DNA of 36,153 nucleotides from NCBI GenBank assembly GCA_934101145.1, contig CAKOPZ010000015.1, positions 1-36,153 on the forward strand, in the 5' to 3' direction. Under the pieces are notes generated by a model. The model saw only the letters and a program-made list of their open reading frames with translations, was not told where the DNA came from and made no database searches. A program made the position numbers and the translations under genes. The stretch comes from an uncultured Clostridia bacterium (GTDB lineage: Bacteria; Bacillota; Clostridia; TANB77; CAG-508). This document shows positions 1-8,858 of the stretch, in pieces (within the stretch, counting starts at the first letter, position 1; every line of letters starts with the position of its first letter).

Positions 1-77
1 CCAATCCACAATATCTTTAAATATAATAACATATTTTTAATTTTTATAAAAATGTTATTAAATATATTATACGAGGA
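1..77. repeat. Left copy of terminal inverted repeat
   Basis: Bases 5-77 are the exact reverse complement of 36081-36153, the last 73 bases of the window. The right copy is the promoter and leader of ddh. The left copy runs into dprA coding sequence without a recognisable dprA N-terminus. Seen directly by comparing the ends. I infer a shared assembly k-mer or repeat at which the contig stopped at both ends; a true inverted duplication of a promoter is the alternative. Confidence 0.9.
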
Positions 78-783
78 AGGTATAACAGTCGTTAGTGGTT
101 TGGCACTTGGAATAGATTCGGTTGCACATGAATTTTCACAAGGAGAAAAAGGTAGAACTATTGCAGTTGTTGGATGTGGACTAAATTACATATATCCTGA
201 AGAAAATAGAGAGTTGTTTTATTCTATTTTGAAAAATGGTGGATGCATTGTGTCAGAGTATGAACCAGATATGGAAGTAGATATGAAAAATTTTCCAAAA
301 AGAAACAGAATTATTAGTGGAATTTCTGATGGTGTTTTAGTTGTTGAAGCTGGTTATAAAAGTGGAAGTACAATTACAGGAAGGCTAGGACTGCAGCAAA
401 ATAAAAAGGTTTTTTGTATTCCACGAGGCTTAGAGGACTCAAAAGGAAAAGGTACAAATGACCTTATTCAAAAAGGTGCAAAACTTGTTACATCTGCTAG
501 CGATATTTTTATGGAATACGAAAATTGGAATATAAATTATGAAACAGAGAAATCAACAGAATCTAATATATCAAAGAAAAGTAAAGTAACAAAACATGTG
601 CCAAACGAATATATGCATATATATCAATTGATTTCGTATACTCCACAAAATATTCAATATTTTGCTGTAAAAAGTGGTATGAAAATTGCAGAAGTTACAC
701 AAAAACTTATTATGCTTGAACTTCAAGGATATATTAAGAGCATGCCACGGAAATTATTATGTGAGAGCTTAAACAATGAATGA
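52..783 (+). CDS. dprA: DNA processing protein DprA, 5'-truncated
   Basis: DprA (Smf) binds incoming single-stranded DNA and loads RecA during natural transformation. The 243 residues visible contain the second half of the Rossmann-like domain: VVSGLALGIDSVAH, TIAVVGCGLNYIYPEEN, FPKRNRIISG, VVEAGYKSGST and GTNDLIQKGAKLV. A C-terminal winged-helix segment follows (about residues 185-240). Family members are normally about 360 residues and have an upstream VGSR-type motif, which is absent. The frame is open to base 1, but the residues encoded before about base 76 do not resemble DprA, and this stretch is the left terminal inverted repeat. The ATG at 52 is therefore probably not the native start. 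The stop overlaps the start of yraN by 8 bp, so the two are co-transcribed. The product is certain; the 5' boundary is not. Confidence 0.9.
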   Translation: MLLNILYEEGITVVSGLALGIDSVAHEFSQGEKGRTIAVVGCGLNYIYPEENRELFYSILKNGGCIVSEYEPDMEVDMKNFPKRNRIISGISDGVLVVEAGYKSGSTITGRLGLQQNKKVFCIPRGLEDSKGKGTNDLIQKGAKLVTSASDIFMEYENWNINYETEKSTESNISKKSKVTKHVPNEYMHIYQLISYTPQNIQYFAVKSGMKIAEVTQKLIMLELQGYIKSMPRKLLCESLNNE

Positions 784-1138
784 AAAGAAAGTACTTGGAA
801 ATTTAGGAGAAGATATTGCTTGTAAATTTATTTTAGATAAAGGTTATGAAATAATAGATAGAAATTTTTATTGCAAGCAAGGAGAAATTGATATTATTGC
901 AAAGGATAAGGAGTTTTTTGTTTTTATAGAAGTAAAGACAAGAAAAAATAGAAATTATGGAAGACCGATTGATGCCATAACATTTTATAAGAAGAAACAT
1001 TTTATTAATTCAATTGAGTATTATATGTATAAATATAAATTTGAAAATATTCCTGTAAGAATAGATGTTATAGAAATTTATGAAAAAAGCAAAAATAAAT
1101 TTTTTATTAATCATGTAAAAAATGCCATTGAAAAGTAA
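776..1138 (+). CDS. yraN: YraN family endonuclease-like protein (UPF0102)
   Basis: A 120-residue protein of the YraN/UPF0102 family, which has a restriction-endonuclease-like fold and is often found next to dprA. The diagnostic motifs are GNLGEDIACKFILDKGY near the N-terminus, then QGEIDIIAKD and FVFIEVKTRKN (the D...E-x-K nuclease core, about residues 37-56), then the basic segment GRPIDAI. Its length is typical. The gene starts inside the 3' end of dprA (ATG at 776), implying translational coupling. The cellular substrate of the family is not established, and I claim no specific reaction. An 18-bp AT palindrome at 1163-1180 lies just downstream and could be a weak terminator. Confidence 0.93.
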   Translation: MNEKKVLGNLGEDIACKFILDKGYEIIDRNFYCKQGEIDIIAKDKEFFVFIEVKTRKNRNYGRPIDAITFYKKKHFINSIEYYMYKYKFENIPVRIDVIEIYEKSKNKFFINHVKNAIEK

Positions 1139-1224
1139 TGTACAATATCAAAAAAATATGTTAAACTATATATATAGTTTTTAGAAAGGATAAAAATAAT
1201 CATATTTAGATTATGGTGAATAAT

Positions 1225-1479
1225 ATGGAGTATAGATATGTACCAGAAGGTGTTTGTTCAAGAGAAATAATAATTGAAATGGACGGAAATATTATTAAAT
1301 CTGTTAAAATTGTTGGAGGATGTCCTGGAAATACTTTAGCTGTTAGTGCTATGGTTGAAGGAAGAGATATAGATGAAGTTATTAAAAAATTAAAAGGTAT
1401 TCCTTGCGGAATGAGAGGAACATCTTGCCCGGACCAACTTTCAAAAGCTCTAGAAGAAATAAAAAAGAAAATAAGTTAA
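1225..1479 (+). CDS. TSCPD domain protein (TIGR03905-like)
   Basis: A small protein of about 84 residues of the TSCPD family. This domain also occurs at the C-terminus of some vitamin B12-dependent ribonucleotide reductases and as short stand-alone proteins of unknown function in Clostridia. Visible features are YRYVPEGVCSREI at the N-terminus, GGCPGN, and the signature PCGMRGTSCPDQL with three cysteines in the C-terminal half. Four further in-frame codons begin at an ATG at 1213. I prefer ATG 1225, because a GGTGA lies 7-8 bases upstream and family members start with a methionine just before the YRY motif. The gene ends at a strong bidirectional hairpin. Confidence 0.85.
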   Translation: MEYRYVPEGVCSREIIIEMDGNIIKSVKIVGGCPGNTLAVSAMVEGRDIDEVIKKLKGIPCGMRGTSCPDQLSKALEEIKKKIS

Positions 1480-1480
1480 T

Positions 1481-1519
1481 AAATAAAGCATGTTATTAAA
1501 TATATAACATGCTTTATTT
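1481..1519. terminator. Bidirectional terminator
   Basis: A perfect 16-bp inverted repeat (1481-1496 with 1504-1519) around a 7-base loop has an A-run on its left and a T-run on its right. It sits between two converging genes and can terminate both the TSCPD gene and the minus-strand pyrophosphorylase gene. Confidence 0.9.
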
Positions 1520-1520
1520 G

Positions 1521-2814
1521 TTAGTCGTCATTATTATTGTATATTTTTAAGATCTGATTTTCATATCTCTTTTGAGCAACTTCTGGATTGTGCGGTCCAT
1601 TAAAGTTTTTTATAGGTGCAAATTCATCATCTGGATTTACCCTTAAAAGTGATATATTATCAAAATGAGAAAATGCATCAAATACAAATTGTTCAAATTT
1701 ATATATATTGGGAGTTTCTGGTACCTGTTTCATTCCCTCATAGTTTACAAATGGGCTTTTTCTAAATGCTCTATGGTACGGAATTTCTACATTTATCATT
1801 TTCTCAAGTGCCGATATATTAAACATATGAGCTAGCATATTGGTTTCTCTATATAAATATGTTCCATCAGCTCTTTTAATTTTTGATAATTCATCTACAA
1901 AATTTTCACAGTCAATGATTGATGGTTTGTTGCTTTTTCTTGCAAATACCCAGTTTTTATCGCTAGGATCTTGTTTAAATAATGTTTTTGAAGATATTAG
2001 ATTTCCAGAATGTATAGTAAATCCAATAAAAACAGGGTCCACCGGATTTAAAAGCACATTGTCAACACCACCAACAAATAACCATTTTAAATTTTTTGAT
2101 TTCATATCACCTAAAATATCATCTTTTTTTAATGAAGAAAATAAATTTCCATTTCCGTTTGAAGCAAGTTTTACTTTATAAATCTCTTCTAATACCAGTT
2201 TACCATTTACATCAATTATAGGTAAATTGTCTTGAACAAAAAATTTAATATATTTCTGTGGGTATCCGAAATAGTTTTCTGACTTAAAAAAGTCGATAGT
2301 TGCTTGATTATTTTCTGTACTTGTCATGATATACCATGGCAAAGTGATACTAAATTTTTTATTGGCTTGTTTTAGATAATTACAAAGTACTTCAAATAAT
2401 GATATTTTATGTGGTTTTGTATCTAATTTAAAAGTTCCTTTTGGACCTTTGAATCCAAGTCGTGAACCTTGTCCGGCCAGCCAAAGTGATAATTCCTATG
2501 TCACCGTTTTTTAGTGTGTTTTCACCAATAGTTTTAAATAAATTTAGTTGTTTTTTAGTAAGATTTTCTTTTATTGTATATTCTATTGGTTCTATTTCTT
2601 CTGTGCTATCATATACATCAAATTTTGATTTTTCATATAATTTAAAAATCTGATCAAATGGAATTGAAAGTATTTGATTTATAAGCATTTGTTGTTGCTG
2701 AGGTGTAAGTTCGTCATAAAATTGGAGCAAATGCATTTGATTATATTTTTCTAAAATTTCGTTTACTTTTTTCAGATCAGCATCAGTATTCATAAAAAAT
2801 AACAATCCTTGCAT
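1521..2814 (-). pseudogene. UDP-GlcNAc/UTP-sugar pyrophosphorylase, frameshifted
   Basis: Two adjacent minus-strand frames together encode one UDPGP-family uridylyltransferase of about 430 residues, related to eukaryotic UAP/AGX1. These enzymes make UDP-GlcNAc or another UDP-sugar from UTP and the sugar-1-phosphate. The upstream frame (2814-2428) carries the N-terminal helices (HLLQFYDEL) and ends in GIITLAG. The downstream frame continues PWYIMTS, FFVQDNLPIID, SNGNGNLF, GGVDNVLLNPVDPVFIG. Removing one G of the GG at 2475-2476 joins them and restores the nucleotide-binding loop GGQGSRLGFKGPKGTF. The lesion is a single extra base in the catalytic motif. Everything downstream is intact, so this is either a very young mutation or a sequencing/assembly error. 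A second ATG at 2793, with AAGGA upstream, is the better start. The gene follows the phosphoesterase gene by 33 bp in one operon. Confidence 0.88.
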
Positions 2815-2847
2815 AAATATTTAGGTTTTTTAGGATACCTATAAACC

Positions 2848-3648
2848 TTAGTGGCAGTTAGTTGCGCTTCTAATTTCCTTTATAAGTCGTTCTTTGCTAG
2901 GAAGATTAGATGCTTCTAATAATTTTACCTCTTTTTCAATATCATATGGTAATCTAACTAAATTGATACTAAATGAGGCAAGTTCTTTTGAATTTAGATT
3001 ACCTTCAAGTATCATGTATGATGATACAGTCGAAAATTTATTAGTGATATCTGTAACATCATCGTTTAACATCTCTATTGGCATACCTACACTGCCAGGG
3101 TTAAAAATAGTTTTGTTTTTTATTCTAAAAATATTTGGTGTATGAATATGACCATATCCTACAATATCTGGAACAGGGTCATCTTTAGTTTTACCAAGAA
3201 ATTCAGTGTTTTCGAACATTTTTAATCCATCATTTAGCTCTGTTGCAGAATAGATAGTATCTTTGTTAGAAAACATAGGATTAAATAAATAATCAAGACC
3301 AAAAGGAGATGAGTGAAATAATCTTATTAAATAACCGCTCATATAAAACTCGTGAAATACAGGCAAATTATATATATAATTTGCACGTTCTTCCCCAATT
3401 AAATCTCTTGTCCAAAATCTTCCTTTAGGAATATCAGGTCTACATATAGCATCATCACAATTCCCTTTTAAAACTACCTCACATTTTTTACGAAGTAGAT
3501 CTATTACTAAATCTGAATTGCAACTTTTTAAAACACTATCGCCAAGACAGTATATTTTGTTAATTCCTCTATTTTCTATATCTTTTATAACAGTTTCTAA
3601 TGCAGTAATGTTTCCATGTACATCAGAAATAATAGCAATTTTTTCCAT
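2848..3648 (-). CDS. Metallophosphoesterase (YfcE/MJ0936-like)
   Basis: A 266-residue calcineurin-like metallophosphoesterase. The metal-binding motifs appear in order: SDVHGN (residues 8-13), LGDSV (about 36), KGNCDD (about 62) and GYGHIHTP followed by NPGSVGMP near residues 165-190. The family hydrolyses phosphomono- or diesters with a dinuclear metal centre; the substrate cannot be read from the sequence. The sequence between the GNCDD and GHIHTP blocks forms a cap-like insertion typical of the YfcE-related group. AAAGGTGAAA lies just before the ATG. It is the first gene of a two-gene minus-strand unit with the broken pyrophosphorylase gene. Its promoter, at 3674-3702, lies in the gap shared with the diverging cysteine-synthase-type gene. 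Confidence 0.88.
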   Translation of the reverse strand: MEKIAIISDVHGNITALETVIKDIENRGINKIYCLGDSVLKSCNSDLVIDLLRKKCEVVLKGNCDDAICRPDIPKGRFWTRDLIGEERANYIYNLPVFHEFYMSGYLIRLFHSSPFGLDYLFNPMFSNKDTIYSATELNDGLKMFENTEFLGKTKDDPVPDIVGYGHIHTPNIFRIKNKTIFNPGSVGMPIEMLNDDVTDITNKFSTVSSYMILEGNLNSKELASFSINLVRLPYDIEKEVKLLEASNLPSKERLIKEIRSATNCH

Positions 3649-3673
3649 ATTTTTTCACCTTTCTACCTTTACT

Positions 3674-3702
3674 ATTATACATGAAAAAATAGTATTTTTC
3701 AA
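3674..3702 (-). promoter_or_regulatory. SigA-type promoter of the phosphoesterase operon
   Basis: On the minus strand, TTGAAA (3702-3697) and TATAAT (3679-3674) are separated by 17 bases and lie about 25 bases upstream of the phosphoesterase start codon. Confidence 0.75.
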
Positions 3703-3789
3703 TACATATATTGGAACATAAATATAGATTAAAATATATATTATTATAAGAAAAATATTACACAATAAAAAATAAAAGGAGATGGAGTT

Positions 3790-4749
3790 ATGCTAAAAAA
3801 TATTGGAAATACACCTATGATAAAACTTGAATATAGATATAAAGGTAAAACGAATTTTATATATTCAAAACTTGAATATTATAATTTAACAGGAAGCATA
3901 AAGGATAGAGTAGCATATTACATAATAAATTACGCTAAGAATAATGGAATATTAAAGGATGGTAAAACTATTATTGAGGCAACAAGTGGAAATACAGGAA
4001 TATCTTTGTCAGCACTTGGAGCATACTTTGGCCATCCAGTTCATATTTTTATGCCTGATTGGTCAAGTAAGGAAAGAGTTCAACTTATGAAAAGTTATGG
4101 CGCAGAAGTTACATTAGTATCAAGAAATCAAGGTGGATTTAAAAGAGCATTAAGAGATGCAAAAGAATTATCTTTACGAACAGGAGGATTTTTAGCAAAT
4201 CAATTTGCAAATATGGATAATATTTTGGCACATTATGAAACAACTGGCCAAGAAATAGTAAACCAACTACCAGAAGATATTGGAGGGTTTGTATCAGGAG
4301 TAGGAACAGGTGGGACATTAGTAGGAATAGGTAGAAAATTAAAAAAGATAAATAAAGGTATAACAGTAACTGCTATAGAACCTGAAACCATGCCTTTAAT
4401 TTCAAAAAATAGAATAATAGGACCACATAAAATAGAAGGGATAGGGGATGATTTTGTACCAGCACTGCTAGATAAAAATATTATAGATAAAATATTTTTA
4501 ATAAATGATAATGATGCAGTAAATATGTCACGTATTCTGGCAAAAAAATTGGGATTAGGAGTTGGAATATCTGCTGGAGCCAATGTGATTGGTGCAGTAT
4601 TACTTCAAGAAAAGATTAATAAACCTGTTGTTACAGTATTTGCAGACGACAATAAAAAATACTTAAGTACAGATTTAGTAAAGGAAATAGACGAAAACGA
4701 AGCATTTATATCAAATAATGTAGAGCTTATAGGTTACGAAGTGATATAA
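3790..4749 (+). CDS. Cysteine synthase family PLP enzyme
   Basis: A 319-residue fold-type II PLP enzyme of the CysK/CysM (cysteine synthase / cystathionine beta-synthase) family. The family replaces the acetyl or related leaving group of an activated serine with sulfide or another nucleophile. Visible motifs are GNTPMIKL (6-13), the Schiff-base lysine K38 in GSIKDR, the substrate loop TSGNTG (about residue 65), the phosphate-binding GVGTGGT (about 175) and GISAGAN near residue 258, where CysK usually has GISSGA. An AGGAG lies about 8 bases upstream of the ATG. The N-terminus is shorter than in typical CysK (around 310-330 residues overall). Exact substrate is unresolved: CysK, CysM and O-phosphoserine-using relatives are all possible. 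Confidence 0.9.
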   Translation: MLKNIGNTPMIKLEYRYKGKTNFIYSKLEYYNLTGSIKDRVAYYIINYAKNNGILKDGKTIIEATSGNTGISLSALGAYFGHPVHIFMPDWSSKERVQLMKSYGAEVTLVSRNQGGFKRALRDAKELSLRTGGFLANQFANMDNILAHYETTGQEIVNQLPEDIGGFVSGVGTGGTLVGIGRKLKKINKGITVTAIEPETMPLISKNRIIGPHKIEGIGDDFVPALLDKNIIDKIFLINDNDAVNMSRILAKKLGLGVGISAGANVIGAVLLQEKINKPVVTVFADDNKKYLSTDLVKEIDENEAFISNNVELIGYEVI

Positions 4750-4751
4750 GC

Positions 4752-4780
4752 TTGACATTGCAAGATTATTAATATAAGAT
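4752..4780 (+). promoter_or_regulatory. Promoter of nrdD
   Basis: TTGACA (4752-4757), a 17-base spacer and TAAGAT (4775-4780) lie directly after the preceding stop codon and about 45 bases before the nrdD start. Confidence 0.6.
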
Positions 4781-4823
4781 TAACCAAAGAAAAAAATAAA
4801 AAAACACAGGAGGGAAAGGTTAT

Positions 4824-6824
4824 ATGAAAGTAATAAGTAGAGCAGGAAAGGTTTTGGAGCAAGGTGTAGAAGAAACATTAAAAAGAAATTCTGCTGATAT
4901 ACTTCAAACACCATCTGAAATCATAATGGAAATCGGGTCACAAAAGGCAAAGAATCTTGTTGATGAAATATTGCTTACAAACGAAGTAGAAGAAGCAAAC
5001 AAAGATGGTTATATCCATATAACTGATAGAGAATATTATTTAACTAAATCACTAAACAATTTGCAATATCCACTTGATAAGATTCTAAGATATGGATTTA
5101 AAGCAGATTTGTGTTCTTTAAGACCAGCAAAAAGAATAGAAACAGCAGGAGTCTTAACTTACATTTTGATGGAAATTGTTCAAAATGAAATGCATGGAGG
5201 GCAATCTATACCAGCATTTGATTTTTATCTAGCACCATATGTAAGAATGACATTTAAAGAAGAATTAAACAAAATAGGTGACTTCATAGGTAAAGAATTA
5301 ATTGACCTATATAATTATGAACTAGAAGATTATATTGTAAAAGATACAATAGGATTAGAAGGCGATGAAAAATATATTCAAGAAGCAATAAATAGCACTG
5401 TAAGAAAAGTATATCAAGCAATGGAGTCATTTATTTGTAATATGAATACAATTTATTCAAGAATAGGAAACCATGCAATTTTTAGTACTATAAATTACGG
5501 TACAGACACATCAGCAGAAGGAAGATGTGTTATAAGACAGCTTCTTCTTGTAACAGAAAGAGGAATAGGAAATAACGAAACACCAATATTTCCAGTTCAA
5601 ATATGGAAAAAGAAAAATGGAATAAATGCACAACCAGGAGATAGAAACTATGATTTGTTTAAATGTGCATGCTTAGTTAGTGCAAAAAGATATTATCCAA
5701 ATTACATAAATTTAGATGCAAGTTTTAATCAAAACGAATTATGGAATGAAAAGAATCCAAATAGGTATAAATATGAATGTAGTACTATGGGATGTGCTAC
5801 AAGAGTATTTGAAAACAGATTTGGAGAAAAAACATCTATAGGAAGAGGAAATTTGTCATTCTCTACAATAAATCTACCAAGACTTGCAATTGAATCAGCA
5901 AAAGAAGCTCAAGAGAAAACAGGAACTCAATTTGCAATAGGAAAAAATTCAGAAGAGTATATAACAGAAGAGTACAAAAAAATAGTAACAGATATTTTTA
6001 TGGATAAACTTCAAAAATATGCAGACATGATCGCAAAGCAATTGTATGATAGATATTGCTTTCAAGCATCAGCTATAAAAAAACAATTTCCTTTACTAAT
6101 GTCAGGGCTATGGAAAGATAGTGAAAATTTAGATGATATGGACAAGGTTGAATCTGTATTAAAACATGGTACTTTAGAAATTGGATTTATAGGGCTAGCA
6201 GAATGTTTAACAGCTTTAATAGGACAACATCATGGAGAATCAGAAGAAGCTCAAGAACTTGGACTAAAAATAGTATCAAAACTTAAAGAGTTAACAGATC
6301 AATATAGTGATGAATATGATTTAAATTATTGCGTATTTGGTAGTCCAGCAGAAAGATTGTCAGGAAGATTTGTAAAAAATGATAAAGAAAAGTTTGGCGA
6401 AATTGAAGGAGTAACAGATAAAGAATATTACACAAATAGTAATCATGTACCAGTTTGGTTCAAATGTAGCCAAGATAGAAAAGCAAAAATAGAAGGGCCA
6501 TATCATAAACTTATGCTTGGAGGGCATATCTTTTTAGTTGAATTAAAAAGAGGAGTACAAAATAGTGCAGAGGCAGTAGAGGATGTAGTAGATTTAATGG
6601 ACAAGTATGATATTGGATATTGTGCTGTGAATTTTCCAAGAACAAAGTGTGCAAACTGTGGATTTGAGATAAATAAAACTGATGTTAAATATTGCAGTGT
6701 GTGTGATGCGGAAGATATTGAACAAATTCAAAGATTAGCTGGATATTTAGTTGGAACAACTGATAAGTGGAATAGTTCAAATCTAGCAGAATTGGCAGAC
6801 AGAGTTGTACATGATGAAGAATAA
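4824..6824 (+). CDS. nrdD: Anaerobic (class III) ribonucleoside-triphosphate reductase
   Basis: A 666-residue glycyl-radical enzyme that reduces ribonucleotides to deoxyribonucleotides without oxygen. Visible features are a cysteine at about 97 (LCSLRPAKRI), NEMHGGQSIPAFDFYLAPY (about 121-139), the MGC motif with C324 followed by GRGNLSFSTINLPRLA (340-355), a zinc ribbon with C609, C612, C624 and C627, and the glycyl-radical motif RLAGYL with G640. The usual NrdD motif has Ser, Thr or Cys before the glycine; here it is Ala. An obvious N-terminal ATP-cone, common in NrdD and used for allosteric dATP control, is not recognisable. AGGAGG precedes the ATG. The activase gene nrdG normally lies next to nrdD, but none is present within the window. 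Function is near certain. Confidence 0.95.
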   Translation: MKVISRAGKVLEQGVEETLKRNSADILQTPSEIIMEIGSQKAKNLVDEILLTNEVEEANKDGYIHITDREYYLTKSLNNLQYPLDKILRYGFKADLCSLRPAKRIETAGVLTYILMEIVQNEMHGGQSIPAFDFYLAPYVRMTFKEELNKIGDFIGKELIDLYNYELEDYIVKDTIGLEGDEKYIQEAINSTVRKVYQAMESFICNMNTIYSRIGNHAIFSTINYGTDTSAEGRCVIRQLLLVTERGIGNNETPIFPVQIWKKKNGINAQPGDRNYDLFKCACLVSAKRYYPNYINLDASFNQNELWNEKNPNRYKYECSTMGCATRVFENRFGEKTSIGRGNLSFSTINLPRLAIESAKEAQEKTGTQFAIGKNSEEYITEEYKKIVTDIFMDKLQKYADMIAKQLYDRYCFQASAIKKQFPLLMSGLWKDSENLDDMDKVESVLKHGTLEIGFIGLAECLTALIGQHHGESEEAQELGLKIVSKLKELTDQYSDEYDLNYCVFGSPAERLSGRFVKNDKEKFGEIEGVTDKEYYTNSNHVPVWFKCSQDRKAKIEGPYHKLMLGGHIFLVELKRGVQNSAEAVEDVVDLMDKYDIGYCAVNFPRTKCANCGFEINKTDVKYCSVCDAEDIEQIQRLAGYLVGTTDKWNSSNLAELADRVVHDEE

Positions 6825-6868
6825 TTTGTGAAATTGAAAAAATTGGGAGAAAAAACATCCATCCAGTA

Positions 6869-6898
6869 TTGACAAGGGATAGCAATATAATATATAAT
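6869..6898 (+). promoter_or_regulatory. Promoter of rpsU
   Basis: TTGACA (6869-6874), an 18-base spacer and TATAAT (6893-6898) lie upstream of rpsU. The leader of roughly 70 bases contains a small hairpin (ACACT...AGTGT, about 6941-6953) close to the AAGGAGGGG ribosome binding site. Confidence 0.75.
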
Positions 6899-6976
6899 AT
6901 TATCTGTTCAATATAAATAATACATATTAGAGAATCCCACACTTAAGAGTGTAACGCTGGAAGGAGGGGAATATAA

Positions 6977-7147
6977 ATGTCAGAGATCAAAGTTAATAAT
7001 GGAAATATAGAAGATGCCTTAAAAAGGTTTAAAAGACAATGCGCTAGAAATGGAGTTATGCAAGAAGTTAGAAAGAGAGAGCATTATGAAAAGCCAAGCG
7101 TAAAGAGAAAGAAAAAATCAGAGGCAGCTAGAAAAAGAAAATTTTAA
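6977..7147 (+). CDS. rpsU: 30S ribosomal protein bS21
   Basis: A 56-residue, strongly basic protein of the small ribosomal subunit. The N-terminal part (SEIKVNNGNIEDALKRF), then KRQCARNGVMQEVRKREHYEKPS and a lysine/arginine-rich tail (KRKKKSEAARKRKF) match bS21. The C-x-R-N-G-x-x-x-E-V-R core is diagnostic. Length is normal for the family. A very strong ribosome binding site (AAGGAGGGG) precedes the ATG by 7-8 bases. It has its own promoter and an intrinsic terminator, so it is a monocistronic unit. Confidence 0.97.
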   Translation: MSEIKVNNGNIEDALKRFKRQCARNGVMQEVRKREHYEKPSVKRKKKSEAARKRKF

Positions 7148-7164
7148 ACAAATAGCTAAAACAG

Positions 7165-7204
7165 AGACTAAAAATTAGAAAGATTCTAGTTTTTAGTCTT
7201 TTTT
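7165..7204 (+). terminator. rpsU terminator
   Basis: A 15-bp stem (7165-7179 with 7185-7199, one G-T wobble) with a 5-base loop is followed by six T residues. It lies 17 bases after the rpsU stop codon. Confidence 0.88.
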
Positions 7205-7237
7205 GTACTGATAAACGTAAAAGATGAAAGGATATAT

Positions 7238-8716
7238 ATGAAAAACAAAAAAGAAGATTTAATTGTACTTTTATTTATAATTATTGCAGTTACAGCATTT
7301 GCATTTAATTATAAATTAACTGTTGGAGATGAAATATGGAACTTTTCAAATATGTACAAAATGTCACAAGGATATACTATTTATAAAGATTTGAATGTAA
7401 TAATAACACCATTTATATTTTATATAGGAGAAATTTTATTTAAAATTTTTGGAGGGAATATATTAGTTGAGAAGGTTTTAAATGTATGTATTTGTGTATA
7501 CTTTTTTTTCTTGATATATAAAATATTTGAACAGTTAAAATTAGATAAAGTAAATAGTATATTCTATACGATAGTAATATATTGGGAAATTTTTTATATT
7601 ACTATTGGAGGAGCTAATTATAACATATTAGCATTAGTGTTTTGCTTTATAGGGATATTATTTATACTTAAACATAAACCATATTGGATACAAGGAATAA
7701 TTATATTTTTAATATTTATGACAAAACAAAATATAGGAATTTATTATTTAATAGGATATGTTATAACCAAAATAATAGAAGTAATTCAAAATGCTAAAGC
7801 GGTAAATAAAGAAAATATAAAACAATGGATAAAAGAATTAATGATTCCGATTGGAATATTCATTGTTTTATTTGCAATATATTTATTGTATTTATATACT
7901 CAAAATAATTTATATAATTTTATAAATTATACTTTTCTAGGAATATCAGAATTTGGAAGAAAAAATTTAGCTTTTGATACAGGTTGTTTAATTTATTTAT
8001 TAATAATTGCCTTAATGGTATACCCAATGATTTTGTTTATATTGAATTTCAAGAAATTTAATATAAACAAAGAAATAAAACAAAAAGCATATGTATTAAT
8101 GAGTTTTTCTGTGCCATTACTTTTTATAGCATATCCATTAATTAATAGATGGCATACAGATTTAGGAATAATAACAACTATTATATTTGCTATTTATGTA
8201 ATTGAAAAATCGTTTTTAGAAGAACTTGCGAATAACAAGATAATAAAAAATATCAAAAAAATAATTATTGGATTATTTTTGATATTAATAACAATATTTA
8301 GTATAGTACAAAATGTACAATACTTTAATGCATTAAAAACATATGATTATTATGATGTATACTATGGAGCATTGATAGACAATGATGTAAAAGAAGATAT
8401 AGATGAAATTGTAAATTATATTAATGAAGAAGATAAGCAAACAATAGTACTTTCATATTATTCTAACTTATATATGAATGTGCTTGATAGAAATAATGGA
8501 AAAATGGATTTGCCATTTTACGGGAACCTTGGAAAAGAAGGTGAAGATGGCCTTATAGAGGAAATAAAAGAACTACAAAATACAAACTTATTAATATTAA
8601 AAGAAGAAGATAAAGAGTATCAAGAATCTAAAAAAGTTAGAAATTATGTAATAGAAAATTACAAACAAATAGGTGAAATAGGCAGATTTTTTATTTATGA
8701 CATAGAAAATCCCTAA
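7238..8716 (+). CDS. Polytopic GT-C/GT39-like glycosyltransferase
   Basis: A 492-residue protein with about ten to eleven hydrophobic segments, dominated by Ile, Leu and Phe. After the first transmembrane helix it has TVGDEIWNFSNMYKMSQG, followed by YKDLNVIITPF. An acidic pair (D/E) in the first extracytoplasmic loop is the hallmark of GT-C glycosyltransferases of the GT39/ArnT/PMT type, which use polyprenyl-phosphate sugars. The C-terminal 120 residues (after about 375) are hydrophilic and include LLILKEEDKEYQES, suggesting an outside soluble domain. Acceptor and donor cannot be inferred. The gene stands alone between the rpsU terminator and yfmF. The call as a GT-C enzyme rests on topology and the GDE motif, so a different polytopic membrane protein cannot be excluded. 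Confidence 0.7.
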   Translation: MKNKKEDLIVLLFIIIAVTAFAFNYKLTVGDEIWNFSNMYKMSQGYTIYKDLNVIITPFIFYIGEILFKIFGGNILVEKVLNVCICVYFFFLIYKIFEQLKLDKVNSIFYTIVIYWEIFYITIGGANYNILALVFCFIGILFILKHKPYWIQGIIIFLIFMTKQNIGIYYLIGYVITKIIEVIQNAKAVNKENIKQWIKELMIPIGIFIVLFAIYLLYLYTQNNLYNFINYTFLGISEFGRKNLAFDTGCLIYLLIIALMVYPMILFILNFKKFNINKEIKQKAYVLMSFSVPLLFIAYPLINRWHTDLGIITTIIFAIYVIEKSFLEELANNKIIKNIKKIIIGLFLILITIFSIVQNVQYFNALKTYDYYDVYYGALIDNDVKEDIDEIVNYINEEDKQTIVLSYYSNLYMNVLDRNNGKMDLPFYGNLGKEGEDGLIEEIKELQNTNLLILKEEDKEYQESKKVRNYVIENYKQIGEIGRFFIYDIENP

Positions 8717-8858
8717 GTCAATAAGAATTATAGCACTATTATGTGTTCAAATATAAAATTAATAAATGGATAAGTATATTTTATATAAAATATATTATAA
8801 TAAAACAAAAAGGCTATGAGTGCCTAAAACTCAAATATATACAAAGGATTGATAAAAA

